The notes below the pieces were generated by a model. It had not been told where the DNA came from, searched no databases, and saw only the letters and a program-made list of their open reading frames with translations. 64,000 nucleotides of DNA from Anastrepha obliqua. Lineage: Eukaryota; Arthropoda; Insecta; Diptera; Tephritidae. Both the position numbers and the translations under genes were made by a program. Location of the stretch: contig NC_072893.1 of NCBI RefSeq assembly GCF_027943255.1, positions 61,908,001 to 61,972,000 on the forward strand, written 5' to 3'. Positions 22,107-34,008 of the stretch are shown piece after piece. How positions within the stretch are numbered: the first letter of the stretch is position 1; each line of letters opens with the position of its first letter.

Positions 22107-23379
22107 CGAGGTCTGTTCAAAAAAATAAGGTGAATTTTCAAATTTCGCGGGCTACGCAGATTCAACTTCCAATTATTATTTTTCTTATCTTTATTTTTCT
22201 CGTCTCGAAGATATGTTCGCGGTTTTAGCAATATTGCATTTTTGGTTTTTTTTTGTGAGAGGCATAAATAAGATAAGTGCTTGGCTTGTTCGGCGATTTT
22301 CTGCTATCGAAAAAATAGATCAAAGAGGGAGTACGAAAAAATGTGTAAAAGGTGTAATGCTCAAAAACACTTGGAATGTTGACAGTGGCTCACGGTGAGT
22401 GTTCTCTGACTCCAAAAAATGTTTACAAATGGTACAAGCTTTTTACAGAAGATCGAGAAGATGGGAGCAACGGCGTTCCCTCTGGACGCCCTAGCACATC
22501 AACAGCCGATGAAAATGTTGAGAAAGTGAAGAAAATTGTTATGGAGAATCGTCGAATCACAATTAGAGAAGTTGCTGAGGATGTCGGCATATAGGCACAT
22601 CGTTTGGCTCATGCTATGCAGTCTTTTTCAGAAATTTTGGGCATGAAGCGTGTGGCAGCGAATTTTGACCAAAACGAACGTCGCATGAGCATCGCGCAGG
22701 AATTGTGAATGATGTCAATCATGATCCAGATTTGCTTAAAAGGGTCTTAACTGGTGACGAATCATGGGTATATGGTTATGACATCGAAACCAAAGCCCAA
22801 TCGTCCCAATGGAAAAGTATAGGAGAGCCAACACCAAAAAAAGTACGCCAAGTTTGAGGTTTTGCTCACTGTTTTCTTCGATTACCATGGCGTAGTGCAT
22901 CAAGAGTTCTTGCTACTAGGTCGTACGGTAAATAAGGAGTATTACCTTGAACTTATGAGCCGTTTGCATAAAGCAATACGAAAAAATCCTCCGGAATTGT
23001 AGGAAAAAATGCATGGCTTTTGCCCACTCAACTTTGCTTGTGAGAGATTATTTGGCCAAAAACAACACCGTTATCATGCCTCAGCCACCGGATTTCACCA
23101 GATTTGGCACCCTGCAAATTTTTTCGGTTCCCAAAATTGAAGAGAAAGAACGACGTTTTGTGGCGATTGAGGAGATAAAAATCGAATCGTTGAGAGAGCT
23201 TAAGGACATACCAAAAAGGGCATTTCGGAACTGCTTCGAGGATTGGAAAAAAAGCTGGCACAAGTGTATTATATCTGAGGGGGAGGTACTATTTTGAAGG
23301 AGATAAAATAGAAATTTATGAATAAATAAATATTTTTTGAGAAAAATGAAATTTCACTTCATTTTTTGAACACAATTCG
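22107..23379 (+). mobile_element. DD34D mariner element, 1273 bp, inactive
   Basis: Ends read CGAGGTCTGTTCAAAAAAAT on the left and, reverse complemented, CGAATTGTGTTCAAAAAATG on the right, with TA on both sides (22105-22106 and 23380-23381). The plus-strand transposase has NVYKWYKLFTEDREDGSNGV and IREVAEDVGI (helix-turn-helix domain). After a stop come LTGDESWVYGYDIETKAQSS (first catalytic Asp, about 22750) and a C-terminal part (23013-23297) with LRELKDIPKRAFRNCFEDWK and KCIISEG. The DNAP block with the second Asp is replaced by MAFAHST, and the SPDLAPCDF block is degraded, so catalysis is lost. Closely related 3' sequence is at 27128-27993. Confidence 0.9.
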
Positions 23380-23381
23380 TA

Positions 23382-24845
23382 CTTTAGTAGTCAAATGAAA
23401 TGTACCATAAGCTGCTATTTTGTCAGATAAAACAATTTTTTTTTATTAATGGTTTGCTTAAATACCTTGAATTTTTTGGTTCTTATAAAATTTGATGTTT
23501 TGAAAGTGAAAATTTATGTTTTGCTCCTTTTAAGATAATGTTAGAATATTAAGTCTTCTTCTCTCAACTCTTCTTAACATTGAACACCTTTTTACACCCT
23601 TTTTATTTTAAAAAGCGTTTCAATTTGTTGAGTGTGAATTAAAACCATAGAGGTGTAATCGTTTCTTCCGGTTCCCAATCATTAGTGGGACATAGGGCAT
23701 CAAGAGTTGTATTTATAGTAAAAATAAGCAACAAAATACTTTCTGGTATTGAAAAAGCCATAATGACATTTTTCCAAAAAGAATACCTTATCTTGTTACA
23801 TAACTTGAAATACATAAACAGGTCGTTTCATTAACGAAAGAGTTTCTCGTAACAAAAAACTCTTAAATTAAATTGTACATAACCATAACACATTAATTAA
23901 AAAAAACACATATCTTGAAGACAATTTGTCACACATAAAAAGTCCTTTAAATAATTCTATAAAAATTTGGTATTTTATTATTTTTTAAATGGGCATTTTA
24001 GTGCGTTTTTAAATCCAAAGCTAGGCAACACTGCAGTAGCGAGAGAGAGAGATTTGATTGCTGAAGAGAGAAGAATACCAACAATATTCGTAATCGCGGG
24101 TAATGCGACCAGATGTTAAAAAAAAGTAAAGTTAAATAAAACTGAGTGAATTATTGAACTAATTTTTTAAAAATGTATAGTTTACAAAATTATAAGCATT
24201 ACATTTTAATTAGAACAAGCTAGAAAAATGTCATGAAGAAAGAACTAAAACTCCGAGACTAAATAACAAAGAAAACGCTGAATAAAGTTATGAAAATGGT
24301 AATCTGGTGCTAATACGACGTCACTCATTGTCAAATTTGCTGAGCGCAAAGTAACGGTACCACGATAGGCGCCATCTCACTATTCTTTCCATCATGGATA
24401 AAATGAATATTCCACACAAACCATCTACGGCCCACAGGCCTTCCAACTTTGGAGAATAATTTAAAAGGTGCTGGTAGCTTTGTGTCATAGTACTTTCGTA
24501 GAAATTTTATACGTACTTACTTACTTACTTTTTCTTTGTGTACTTAGGTAAGTATGTTTATGTAGTGAAACACCAAACGAGTCAGAAAAAATACTAGTTT
24601 ACAACTAGACATTGTAAAAAAATGGTAAAAAATCAACACACCGACTTTAATCTTAAGCTTTTTTAACTAAAATTGCATGGGCGATAAAATTGCATACACC
24701 TAAGTTTTCTTAAAATCTCAGAAAATGATTTACAATTTTGATGATAATTTTCTCAAATTTGTAAAACTGTTGTCAATTTTGCACAAAATATGATACTTTG
24801 ACCCCTTAGGTTTTTGTCATGCAATGAACTATATTTTTATAAAAA
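23382..24845. other. No gene recognised
   Basis: AT-rich stretch with homopolymer runs and a TACT/ACTT simple repeat near 24515-24530. Nothing else is supported. Confidence 0.35.
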
Positions 24846-25029
24846 ATTTACGATAAAAATTTAACATGAAAAATGTTGCGAATATTGGAAAAAGGCTTAT
24901 TATTTATCTTACCTTTAGACAGCTTCTGCAGAACACAATTGGGGCAATCAGAAGACTCACCGCATGGACACCTAATGGAAAATGTACGATAAGGATATTC
25001 ACCAAACTCGAAAGCTGCGGCTTTGTTAG

Positions 25030-25495
25030 CCTTAGGAGGTCCTTCGAGCGTTAGCGATCTACCCGTGGCCAGAAGGATCTCGCGACCTTGCACATTTGCG
25101 CACTAGCCCACCGCTCGCTGAGTTGACTCGAGACCGGAAGCAGACCACATTCTCAGAAGCAGACCACAGGTTCTTAAAGAACTCCAATACTCTCATTTTA
25201 GGAAGAAACCGTCTTTAAAGTTCCCTGTCTGGCCAGCTCCTCAGCCTAGCAGTTTCCCTCTATGCCGATGTGACCGGGAACCCAAATGAGCCTAATATCG
25301 AAGTATTCGGATGCAATCGTGAGAGAAATTAGGCATTCCCCGACCAATCTCGAACGCATAAACAACAAGCCTAAGGCCTTAATTGCCGCTTGGCTGCCGA
25401 AGTAAATATTTACTTCCGCTTGGAAAACACTACAATGGTCTGGAAGCCTAAGTTTGAGCTTGATGGGGAGCTCCTTACAAATACTGCCCCACTAA
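25030..25495 (-). pseudogene. Non-LTR retrotransposon RNase H remnant
   Basis: On the minus strand 25215-25440 reads RLPDHCSVFQAEVNIYFGSQ, AAIKALGLLF, then EYFDIRLIWVPGHIGIEGNC, a stop, and AEELARQGTL. This is the RNase H domain of jockey/R1-type elements: the F-QAE glutamate, a D/G-SQAAI block and the VPGHxGIxGN-x-xADELA tail. The stretch between FQAE and the SQAAI block is deleted. Adjacent sequence to 25030 may belong to the same element but is unreadable. Confidence 0.65.
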
Positions 25496-27127
25496 CCCTT
25501 CGAGCACTCCGTGAACATGTTTGCCATGTTTGGTGAAGCTCGTCAGTAGCTTGATGCGGCTAATTACGAACGTAAATCAGCCACTGTCGGCGTCGGTCAT
25601 CATCTCCTAATCCCAAGGCTCCTTCTTCTCTCCCTTCTCCTTTCTCCTTTCCCCTGTATGGTATCATGATGAACGAATTTTGAATATTTGTCCAAGTTTG
25701 CTCCAAGCAAGGGCAGCCGTTTAACCCAACCTAATCTAAGCTACCTTACCTTTAGCCTTAACCTTATCTTTAGCCTTTACCTTAACCTGACTTAATTCTG
25801 AAAGCGAAATTGACTTTAGAGCTATGCTGTAATGGAATTTGTTTCTTTTAATTTGACAGAGCATCCAAATCTGAGAGGAATGATGTCAAAATAATAGTCC
25901 CATATAAAGTTGACCCGCCCTAACATATGTACATTTTATATATGCATAAGTATATCCAATGAAGTATATTTTTTTATGTTATATTTCCCTGTAAATCTAG
26001 TCAGTAAGGCTGTTCCCATTGACTGAAATAAAGAAATAAATATTGCCATTAAATATCTCACATTTCGTACAAGGCCACGGGAAGGAAATACCATTAAACT
26101 TGAAACTCATTACAAAAGTTTTTTATTTCATGTATTATAAAATTATTATGTAATTTATTTTTATTTTATTTTACGTATTATATATGTGCATGTGTGAGTG
26201 AAGAAAAAGTGAAAACAAAACAAGTGCAATTCCAAATTAACATTTGGCAGTAAAGGTCGATCAAATTGAGTTCGTATGCTCGGTTTTTATTTCATTTCCT
26301 CTTTTCATAAATTAATTTATTCATTTTTTTATTCAATAACTCAATTTATGAGGGAAACAAAAGAAATTCTTACGAAGAAAGTTATCCAAATGTGTGCATG
26401 AAATATAAAATTCCCTTTCTTTACTACCAGCCTCAGCCCCAGCCTCTGCCTGATCACCAAATGTGTATCAAATCCAAGGCTCAACTTTTTGCAATCAAAC
26501 AGCTACACACTTAAACACAAATACATACACAAGTGCGCAGTCAGGCGTTGCCTTAATCGAAGGCCGTGTAAGGCGAAGTTTTTCCGAAGGCGTTATACCG
26601 TTATCACTCTTCACAAGCCACTGCATCGTAAGTTATGCTTATCAGTTTCCCATTGTTAACGAACTTTCTTGTATTCCTTTATTTTTTCCGCTTAACGATG
26701 GAAACTCGCTCTGTTGGCGAGAGTAGCGTTTCCTCTTCCGGAGCACTCAAGTACCTACTTACATCCATTTGGCGCGTTTGTTTGTAGTTGTTGCATTCTT
26801 TTTATTGCTCCTCATGTTTATTCACGCGACATTAATAAAATTCTGATACCATATCAAGCACATGAATAAGTGATTGGCACAGTGAGTGGCAAATTTAAAC
26901 GTACAAACTGTCATGAATTATGGATTCTTGTGTAAGAAACCTTGTGATGTGACTGACGATGAAATGGGCCTAAGTCACTTCGCAAATCGTATACAAGCAC
27001 ATGTAACTCTAATGGATCGATGTCAAGGCCAAAGTCTACTGGTAATGATCCCTAATTCCGCAACTCATTGGATTCTCAAGGAGGATTAATAACACCTGAG
27101 CATTGAAGGAAATCTATTGCAATTTGA
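25496..27127. other. No gene recognised
   Basis: Contains a pyrimidine-rich patch (25615-25660), a short CCTTA-like run (25740-25792), and at about 25905-25925 a GACCCGCCCTAACATAT end resembling the terminus of the fold-back MITE at 33495-33957. Two short open frames (26463 and 26886) have no recognisable domain. Confidence 0.35.
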
Positions 27128-27993
27128 GGAATGACTCTCATTTTTGTTGTGAGAGATCATTTGGCCAAAACAACACCGTGCCTCATCATGTCTCAGCCAA
27201 CGTATTCACTAGATTTGGCACCCTGTCAATTTTTCCTGTTCCCAAGATTGAAGAGACCAATGAAAGGACGGCGTTTTGCGAAAATTAAGGAGATAAAAAC
27301 CGAATCGCTGAGAGAGCTCAAGGACATACCGAAAAGTGCATATCAGAACTGCTTCGTTGATTGGAAAAAACGCTGGCACAAGTGTATTATACGAGGTCTG
27401 TTAGAAAAGTATCCGACTTTGATTTTTATTTCTAACACCTGACAAATTTGAATTACGCGCGCTTGTATAAGCAGACCTGTAACCTTCCTGCACATGTGTG
27501 AATTTTTTCCCGCCTGTCGCTAGCGTCAGTTGCTGTCAAGCAGTGTGAGCGTAGCATTGTATTTAGTGCTCTCGTCGGTTTTTGAATACGTCTTGGTGAT
27601 GTGGAATGCTTCCACTGTGACGACTGCATTTTGGCTTCCGGGTCGTACCAGTACACTCAGGACTCATCACTAGTGATAATGGTGTTCATGAAGACAGGAT
27701 CACTGTTTATGGAGCCCAGCATTTCCTGTGAGACTTCAACACGAAGTTACTTTTGCTGATCAAAAACCGACTGACGCTAGCGACAGGCGGGAAAAAATTC
27801 ACACATGTACAGGTCTGCTTATGCAAGCGCGCGTAATTCAAATTTGTTAGGTGTTAGAAATAAGAAACAAATTCGCATACTTTTCTAACAGACCTCGTAT
27901 CTGAAGGGGACTACTTTGAAGGATATAAAATAGAAGTTGATAAATAAATAAATATTTTTTGAGAAAAATTAAAATTCCCCTTATTTTATAACT
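27128..27993 (+). mobile_element. 5'-truncated DD34D mariner, interrupted by a long-TIR element
   Basis: From 27131 the plus strand encodes the C-terminal third of a transposase: VVRDHLAKTTPCLIMSQPTY, LDLAPCQFFLFPRLKRPMKG, LRELKDIPKSAYQNCFVDWK and KRWHKCII. It is the same family as 22107-23379 but this copy keeps LDLAPC where the other lost it. At the codons after KCII a TA-flanked 506-bp element (27392-27897) is inserted. Transposase sequence resumes with SEGDYFEG-like coding at 27900 and an AT-rich 3' end. The 5' two thirds and the left terminal repeat are gone. Confidence 0.8.
27392..27897 (-). mobile_element. Long-TIR mariner derivative (506 bp), nested
   Basis: Both ends read CGAGGTCTGTTAGAAAAGTA and remain inverted repeats for about 130-140 bases (27392-27530 against 27770-27897). 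The right arm lacks about 11 bases present in the left. TA flanks at 27390-27391 and 27898-27899 are the target duplication. The central part on the minus strand encodes YDPEAKMQSSQWKHSTSPRR, a piece of DD34D mariner transposase, so the element arose by internal deletion of a mariner. It is non-autonomous and nested in an older mariner. Confidence 0.88.
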
Positions 27994-28077
27994 ACGAGGT
28001 GTGTTGTAGGATTTATTTATTCATATAGAAGATATAAAAAATTAACATTTCAAAACAATTAAAAAATAAAAAGTAAT

Positions 28078-28096
28078 AATAATAATAATAAATAAA
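28078..28096. repeat. (AAT)n microsatellite
   Basis: About six AAT/TAA trinucleotide units, next to the RT fragment. Confidence 0.75.
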
Positions 28097-28169
28097 ATAC
28101 ACAGATTTTTCCATAATGAAGTATACAATAAATTTTCGACATTGGTTTACAGCGTCTGTTGGTATATCA

Positions 28170-28410
28170 TAGTTAATGACGTATAATATTAAAGTTTTCT
28201 CAAGTTTATTTATTATTTCCTGCAACTTGTTTGGGCTATCCGCCAGCAAGATAATATCATGCGCCTCCATAAGAAGTCTGATATTTGAACCACCATAAAT
28301 AAAGCCGGCGATAGTAAAAGGTTCTGTTTAATTCCTGAATAAGTCTTGAACACTTCCGATATTTCATTCCCATTCCACACAACTGCCTTGGTATCGCTAA
28401 AGGTAACCAT
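28170..28410 (-). pseudogene. Reverse transcriptase palm fragment
   Basis: The minus strand reads VTFSDTKAVVWNGNEISEVF, KTYSGIKQNLLLSPALF and, after a shift, RLLMEAHDIILLADSPNKLQ. These correspond to the GxRQGxxLSPxLF and YADDxxLLA motifs of non-LTR reverse transcriptases. The YADD box is changed to EAHD, so the catalytic aspartates are not intact. Neither end of an element is identifiable. Confidence 0.6.
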
Positions 28411-28500
28411 TTATGAAGGGAGTATTTTATACCCAAAAAAAAAAAACACCTCAGAAAAATAATAACTGATAAACCAGTGCCTTAATTTATTGGTTATGAA

Positions 28501-29016
28501 GGGTCTTTCAGTAAGAGCGCTTCGATTTTTGAACTTTTTTTTAACTAATTTTTTTTTTTATTATCGAGTTTGAACATATGCATTTAAGTATGAAATTCGA
28601 TTTCTTTTGTATGACCACCGCGTGCACATTTTACGAAGTCTAATCGTTGAACGCAATTTTCGACCACTCTTTTGCATAAATCGGCCGAAATTCCAGCAAT
28701 TTCGCGTTCAATATTGGCTCTGAGCTCACAAATCGTCACCGGCTTGTTACTGTAGACCAATGACTTCACATAACCCCAAAACGGGACGGCTTGTTAAATG
28801 GACCGTAAAATGGCCATAATGCTCTTAAAGTAGCAGCAACAGAACGATTATTTTCATAAAAAATTTGCACGATTTGCAATCGTTGTTCAAGTGTGTAGCG
28901 TTCCATGATGAAATGTATACTAATGAAGTTTACAAATGACAAGCGAAAAATAAAAAATATTGCGTCGTTCGCCCTCCCTATCGGAAAAAGGTTGAAGCGC
29001 ACCTATTGAATAACCC
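28501..29016 (-). mobile_element. Internally deleted rosa (DD41D) element, 516 bp
   Basis: Ends match those of 19970-21243: GGGTCTTTCAGTAAGAGCGC at 28501 and, reverse complemented at 29016, GGGTTATTCAATAGGTGCGC. On the minus strand the N-terminus (MERYTLEQRLQIVQIFYENN to FYGPFNKPS) is joined within a few codons to the C-terminus (VMKSLVYSNKPVTICELRAN ... VENCVQRLDFVKCARGGHTK). The whole catalytic core is gone. This is a MITE-like derivative that keeps both ends and could be mobilised only in trans. Confidence 0.88.
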
Positions 29017-30091
29017 ATAGTTATGTAGAGCAAATTCTTTTTTTCTTGAACTTTCTTTCAGTACAAGAAAAGTGCATAGGGTAAGGTTTGATGCAGTGGT
29101 TTATAGGTGGTCATGAATCCTCATTGGCTAGCTGTATGAAGTGGACAGCTAATGTTCGAAAAGTTGTTCAGATGAACAAATTTCCGGTAAACATTTCTAA
29201 AAGTTGTTTGAAGTAAAACAAATTTTATTAAAAAGGATTCTTCCGCTATTTGGAAATGATAAATAAACACTCATCTATTCCGGTTATGGAAAGATTTGAT
29301 GATTATCTATCTGACCTTAAAGGAATTGCCTGCAATCTTACGTACATATTTTCCCATCCAACAAATTGTGGTTCAAAAGTCCAATGGCGGTGGATATATT
29401 TTTTCTGTAATTTAGCAGTTTGTGCATACTGTAACAGAAAGCTGAAGCCCAAAGCTCAGTATGCCTTTACAATATTCTGCTTCGCGAAAATTTAATTTAT
29501 TTCACCTTCACACAAAAATTTAAAAATACTTAAATCTACAAACTCTACAGCCAGTTACCTACTAAATACTTATTATGAAATAATTTTCTTATTTTCTTAT
29601 TTCCGTGAACTTTTTTGAGCCACTGTGTTTCACATAAAATGTTCATGAGTTGTTATCAAATTATTATGCATGCGCGTATAGAGCTTCTTATAAAAAACAA
29701 AGAACATTTAAATACAGAAACTTTTTGATTATACCTACTTCCTACATTTTATTCATTTTTCTAAGACTTCCGTTTTTGTTTAAGTTTCCGCATTTGTTTT
29801 CTTACTCTTCTGCATGCGTTTAAATACCCTGCAAAGAATTGTGCGTGTGAATGAAATCAAATTTTTCCTTTTCAAATATGAAACAAAAAAAATAATTTTT
29901 CTTCATCTCTTAGTACCCAAACGAAATGTTACCAAAAACGAAGCCATCTGGTGGCGAAACGGAGTTCGCCGGGTTTGCTAATTTACTTATAATATAGGAT
30001 TCAACCAATTTTTGAATGTTAAACCTGAAAGAAGTTTCATTTAATTTTGAGCAAAAACCAATTCTGTATAAATTTTTATTAGAATACTATA
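29017..30091. other. No gene recognised
   Basis: AT-rich sequence. An 81-codon plus-strand frame at 29250-29495 has Cys and Trp residues but no family I recognise. I do not call it a gene. Confidence 0.35.
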
Positions 30092-31905
30092 TTAGCTGAC
30101 CCGGCGAACATTGTTCCGCCCTAGAGGCAATAAAAAAGCAGATTTTTGATTTTATTAAGTTAATTTTTTTATTAATCAAGTATTTCAATGAAGCTTTAAT
30201 AGATTGCACTCTTCAGTTAAGCACCTTGTGATACAAGACATTTTTTGTTTTATTATTAGTTATAAGAATAAACAGCGCAGATGGTTTTCCGACGCGTGAC
30301 CATGTGAGAAACATTGATTTTCTAGATTCAGACCACAAACTTTCAAGGATTGGCCGAGTGATTTGTTAATGGTCATGACGATTGCAAGACGCATCGGAAA
30401 TTGAAGGCTTTTAAACTCAAACGGAAGATTGGTTGGGATCATCGGGATCCTGTCCTCGGAGAACTTCTTCACCTTCGAATTTTCCTTTGAGTATCGTCGC
30501 GTAAGTCACATTGTTCATCAATTTATTTACCACCAAACGCGTATCGTTGCAAAGTTTTGGTGGGCTTATGTTTCGAAGCATGATTACTACGGAGCCCACT
30601 TTTAGACGTAGATTGTGCGGTGGTAAGCCAGGCACATCCAAGGAGTTTAAAAATTCAATTGGATAGTTGGTGGCTTCATCTTCATTTGTTACACAGTCAA
30701 TGGATTTGAATGAATGCATTGTTCCAATTATATCATTTTGAATTATGTAGTTAAGGGCATTTACATCTTTATTCTTAGTCGCTAAAATTGCTCGCTCACT
30801 CAACCATTCATTATTTTTGTAGTTATTAATGATGTTTGGGAATACTTTATTGATAAGTTTGTCTTTGGATGAGACAAAGTTACGGAAATTCTGAGGAAAT
30901 GAAATCAATCCGCTCGATTCGTCGACAGGTACTCGACCATTACCGATAGTCAGTAATTGCTCAGAGAAATCTTCAGTAGATGTATCATTAAGTAATGCAA
31001 CTCTCATATTTGTTGTCAGCTGAAGTTTCTTCACATAGCGCCATAGATTCGATGATTTGAGGCAAGCGTTTATTTCGTCAGCAGCCGTTGATCTTGGAAT
31101 TACTGGCAGTGTTTGGCGGAAGTCCCCAGACAGTAAAATCATTGCGCCTCCAAAAAATTCAACAATGGCAATTTCACTCTTCCACTAAGGCAGCACAATC
31201 CGGGCGTTTCTCCGAAAAACTTCAATGCGCCACAATACTCGCAAACAACGTTCATTGGCCCAATGCAAACGCTAGGATGCAAGCAGTAATCAGTGAATCG
31301 AAACGCTGCTCGATTCAAATCAGCACTTCATAATTCTCTTCTTGTGCGTCGAATATGATCTACTTGTTTATCTTTGTTATTTGCTCGACGATTTCGCATT
31401 GCCAACCGAGCCGTTTCACGGGCTGCCTCGCTTTGCTCTTGTGATTGAGAAGCACGAAGTCGAGCCATACTAACGCGGCGCTCTTCACGGGCAATTCCTT
31501 ATGCTTCTTCATTCGCAATGTTTCGTATCCTTCTTGTATTACGGCTTTGTCGGGAAAGGTTCGATCGTATTGGTCGCGGCATTGATAATGATGATTCAAA
31601 GAGAATACAAATTACTGTGATTATATATTTCTGACAAAATTTATATTATCTAATTTTCTACTTAACCATAGACAAAATTACGCTTAGCTGTCATTTGCGG
31701 TTTCTTATTCCATATCAGATGCGTTTTTGTTATACCACATTTTATAGTGACTTCTCGGAAACGCGTTCGAATGGGATAAAAAGTATGCTATGCCCGTCTC
31801 CTGGTTCTAAGCTACCTCTCCACCAATTTTCAGCCAAATCGGTTCAGCTGTTCTCGAGTTATAAATAGTGTAACTAACATGGCTTTTTTATATATAATAT
31901 ATAGA
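30092..31905 (-). mobile_element. Helitron with both termini, internally deleted
   Basis: On the minus strand the element starts TCTATATATTATATATAAAA (from 31905) and ends GGGTCAGCTAA at 30092. The 5' TC, the 3' CTRR (CTAA) and the A|T insertion site (A before, T after) are all present. A stem (GGCGGAAC.TGTTCGCC type, 30099-30119) stands a few bases inside the 3' end, as in Helitrons. Coding: near 31620-31150 lies the RepHel N-terminal part with CIGPMNVVCEYCGALKF and GETPGLCC. It is directly followed by the helicase part ILLSGDFRQTLPVIPRST (31142). The Rep nuclease and the helicase Walker A region between them are deleted. The element is non-autonomous. Confidence 0.9.
30185..31142 (-). pseudogene. 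Helitron Pif1-like helicase, C-terminal half
   Basis: A 241-codon open frame (30417-31142) has LLSGDFRQTLPVI (helicase motif III region), LTTNMRV, NDIIGTMHSFKSID and LPPHNLRLKVGSVVIMLRN, the layout of the Pif1-type helicase in Helitron RepHel proteins. A frameshift near 30440 leads into LPFEFKSLQFPMRLAIVMTI and NKSLGQSLKVCGLNL (motif VI region, normally TINKSQGQT) at 30260-30430. Walker A and B are missing by deletion, so no ATPase activity is expected. Confidence 0.85.
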
Positions 31906-33494
31906 TTGTAGAACGTTTTAATGGATGCTTTTTCCACATTTTTACTAGTCTAAAACTGATTATTTTCGAAACATATTAAACTAGACGTGAGACTCACCTA
32001 TTGCAGCAGCTTAATCTGCTACGTATTCAGAATCAACATGGACATACTCAATAAATGTAGTATGTTCAGCATGCAAATATACCCCGCATGATATTAACCA
32101 CCTATTCACCTGCCCTCTTGAATCCACTCACCTAATTCCTCTCCCCCTTTGGACCCAACCCGAAGAAACAGGTTGTTTCCAGATGAATTAGAAGTTGATA
32201 ACCGGTAGGGTTTTATGAGGGTGATTTTTTAAAGGAAAGTTTTTCAAAAAAACACACGTAAAATTCAGAAAAATTCATGAAATTTTTATTTAAATCGATA
32301 GTACAGTCCACATAATTTAATGTTTGAAGATTAAAAAGATGATAGCTAAAAATTCACCCGTTATAATATTTTTTGGCTAGTACGAAATCTAGTTGTCTAT
32401 TCTAAGTTGTATTTTTTCGCTGATGCATGGACGGAAATTTACATTTCATAGGACATCGTAGTGTTAAAAAGATGACTTGTTAACATTTAAAAAAAGAACA
32501 CGGATAGTATTCTAGTTCACAAATAGTACATATTTTTTCCTGCAGAGTATGTACACACAGTCATGCTCCCATATATACTTATACGGTTTATTATCAAAAT
32601 CACATAAAATATTGCGGAACTAGGAAGTGCTGGCAAAGCTGTGTAAGAAAATTTTCTAAGCAAATTAGAAAAAAATTATGGGCAAAAAGACGCAATGATA
32701 AACACTCAAAAATTACTTAAGTATATTTATGAAGTGGTATATAAGTGTGTACTCAAATATCAATGACCAGCCAAAAAATTCAGCTGCCAGTTATAGGTAT
32801 GTAAACTCTCTGCACTGAAAATGAATTACACGTACGTAAATATTATTGCCAGCAATGAATGTACCAACAATGAATGTACCAACAACAAAGGCAACAGGTG
32901 ACGATTGTGTTAATGGCAATACGATTAGTGGTGATGATATTTTAATTTAGTAATTTGTATGTTGAAAACATTTTTAGTTCATGTAATTGTTATGTAATTG
33001 CTTGTGTGGATTTTGGTTGGAGTTTGGTTCGCATTAGCTGTTGAGTTGAAAAATGTGGTGAGGCAATCTTCATTTACCGATCTGAATATATTTGCTATGT
33101 TAAGTTAAGGAAGTTCATAAAAATTGAGTAACTAATTTTTAAATATGGTTTTGCTAAAAATAAATAGTGTCTTATTATCACATATTTTTTATTTCCACTT
33201 TAAAATTTGAGCTGGATTTCATTCGAATCAAGGTTTCGGACGCTTATTTTTGGCCAATTTTTTTAGTGGGAAGTACTGTTTCAGTGAATTTTTGAATTGC
33301 TGCAATTTAATTTTTTTCATTTGCATTGAATAGTAATAAAAAATATAAATATGTTCACAGTGTAATAAAAACGAAACAAGCAAACACAGGAAATAAGAAT
33401 ATCTGCCACGGTGACCGATCCGATCGTTGCAAATGATGAAAATAATACTGATGAATGTAAAATTTCAAATCATATTTTAAAAATAATATATATA
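31906..33494. other. No gene recognised
   Basis: AT-rich sequence. A 15-base unit (AATGAATGTACCAAC) is repeated at 32856-32886. Nothing else is supported. Confidence 0.35.
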
Positions 33495-33957
33495 TTAGGC
33501 CGGGTCGATTTGTGGAGAGGCAAAAAAATCGCCCATTGCTTTGTGAAAATCATATTCTAGGGATCAAAATAAGAAACTTTGCCGAAGGAACCATACTTCT
33601 AAAACGAGTTCTGATGTCCCCCAATTTGGGTCAAACTTTTTAGTTTCTTTTCTCAATTCAAGGCCAAATATGGTGATATTTTGAAATGATTGTATGGGGA
33701 ATCCCCCAGGGGAGTTTCAGGGGGTGTGCCACTGGCATGGATGGATCGGCCGTCTAAAGTTAGTGGGGGCCGGTCATACATTTGGACTCGATGGGAGCAC
33801 TCTAAATGGGTCAAAGTGGGATTTTTCGTTCGACCCAAATTGGGGGACATCAGAATTCGTTTTAGAGGTATGGTTCCTTCGACAAAGTTTCTTATTTTGA
33901 TCCCTAGAATACGACTTTCACAGAGCAATGAGCGACTTTTAAATCGACCCGCCCTAA
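33495..33957. mobile_element. Fold-back MITE, 463 bp, about 140-bp terminal inverted repeats
   Basis: The left end TTAGGCCGGGTCGATTTGTG and the reverse-complemented right end TTAGGGCGGGTCGATTTAAA stay alignable for about 140 bases, through ATTCTAGGGATCAAAATAAG, AAGGAACCATAC and CTGATGTCCCCCAATTTGGG. TATA sequence flanks both ends. The centre is GC-rich (TCCCCCAGGGGAGTTTCAGG). Open frames here are by-products of the inverted repeat. The superfamily is unknown. Confidence 0.85.
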
Positions 33958-34008
33958 TATATATATGCATTTTCAGTGCAGAGGGTTTATATTTATATAT
34001 ATATATAG

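Noticed and set aside
25740..25793. CCTTA-like run suggestive of telomere repeat
   Set aside because: Too short and irregular. Flies lack the TTAGG-type telomere, and the run reads as CTTTAGCCTTAACC variants.
29250..29495. 81-codon frame with Cys/Trp residues
   Set aside because: No recognisable family and no supporting context.
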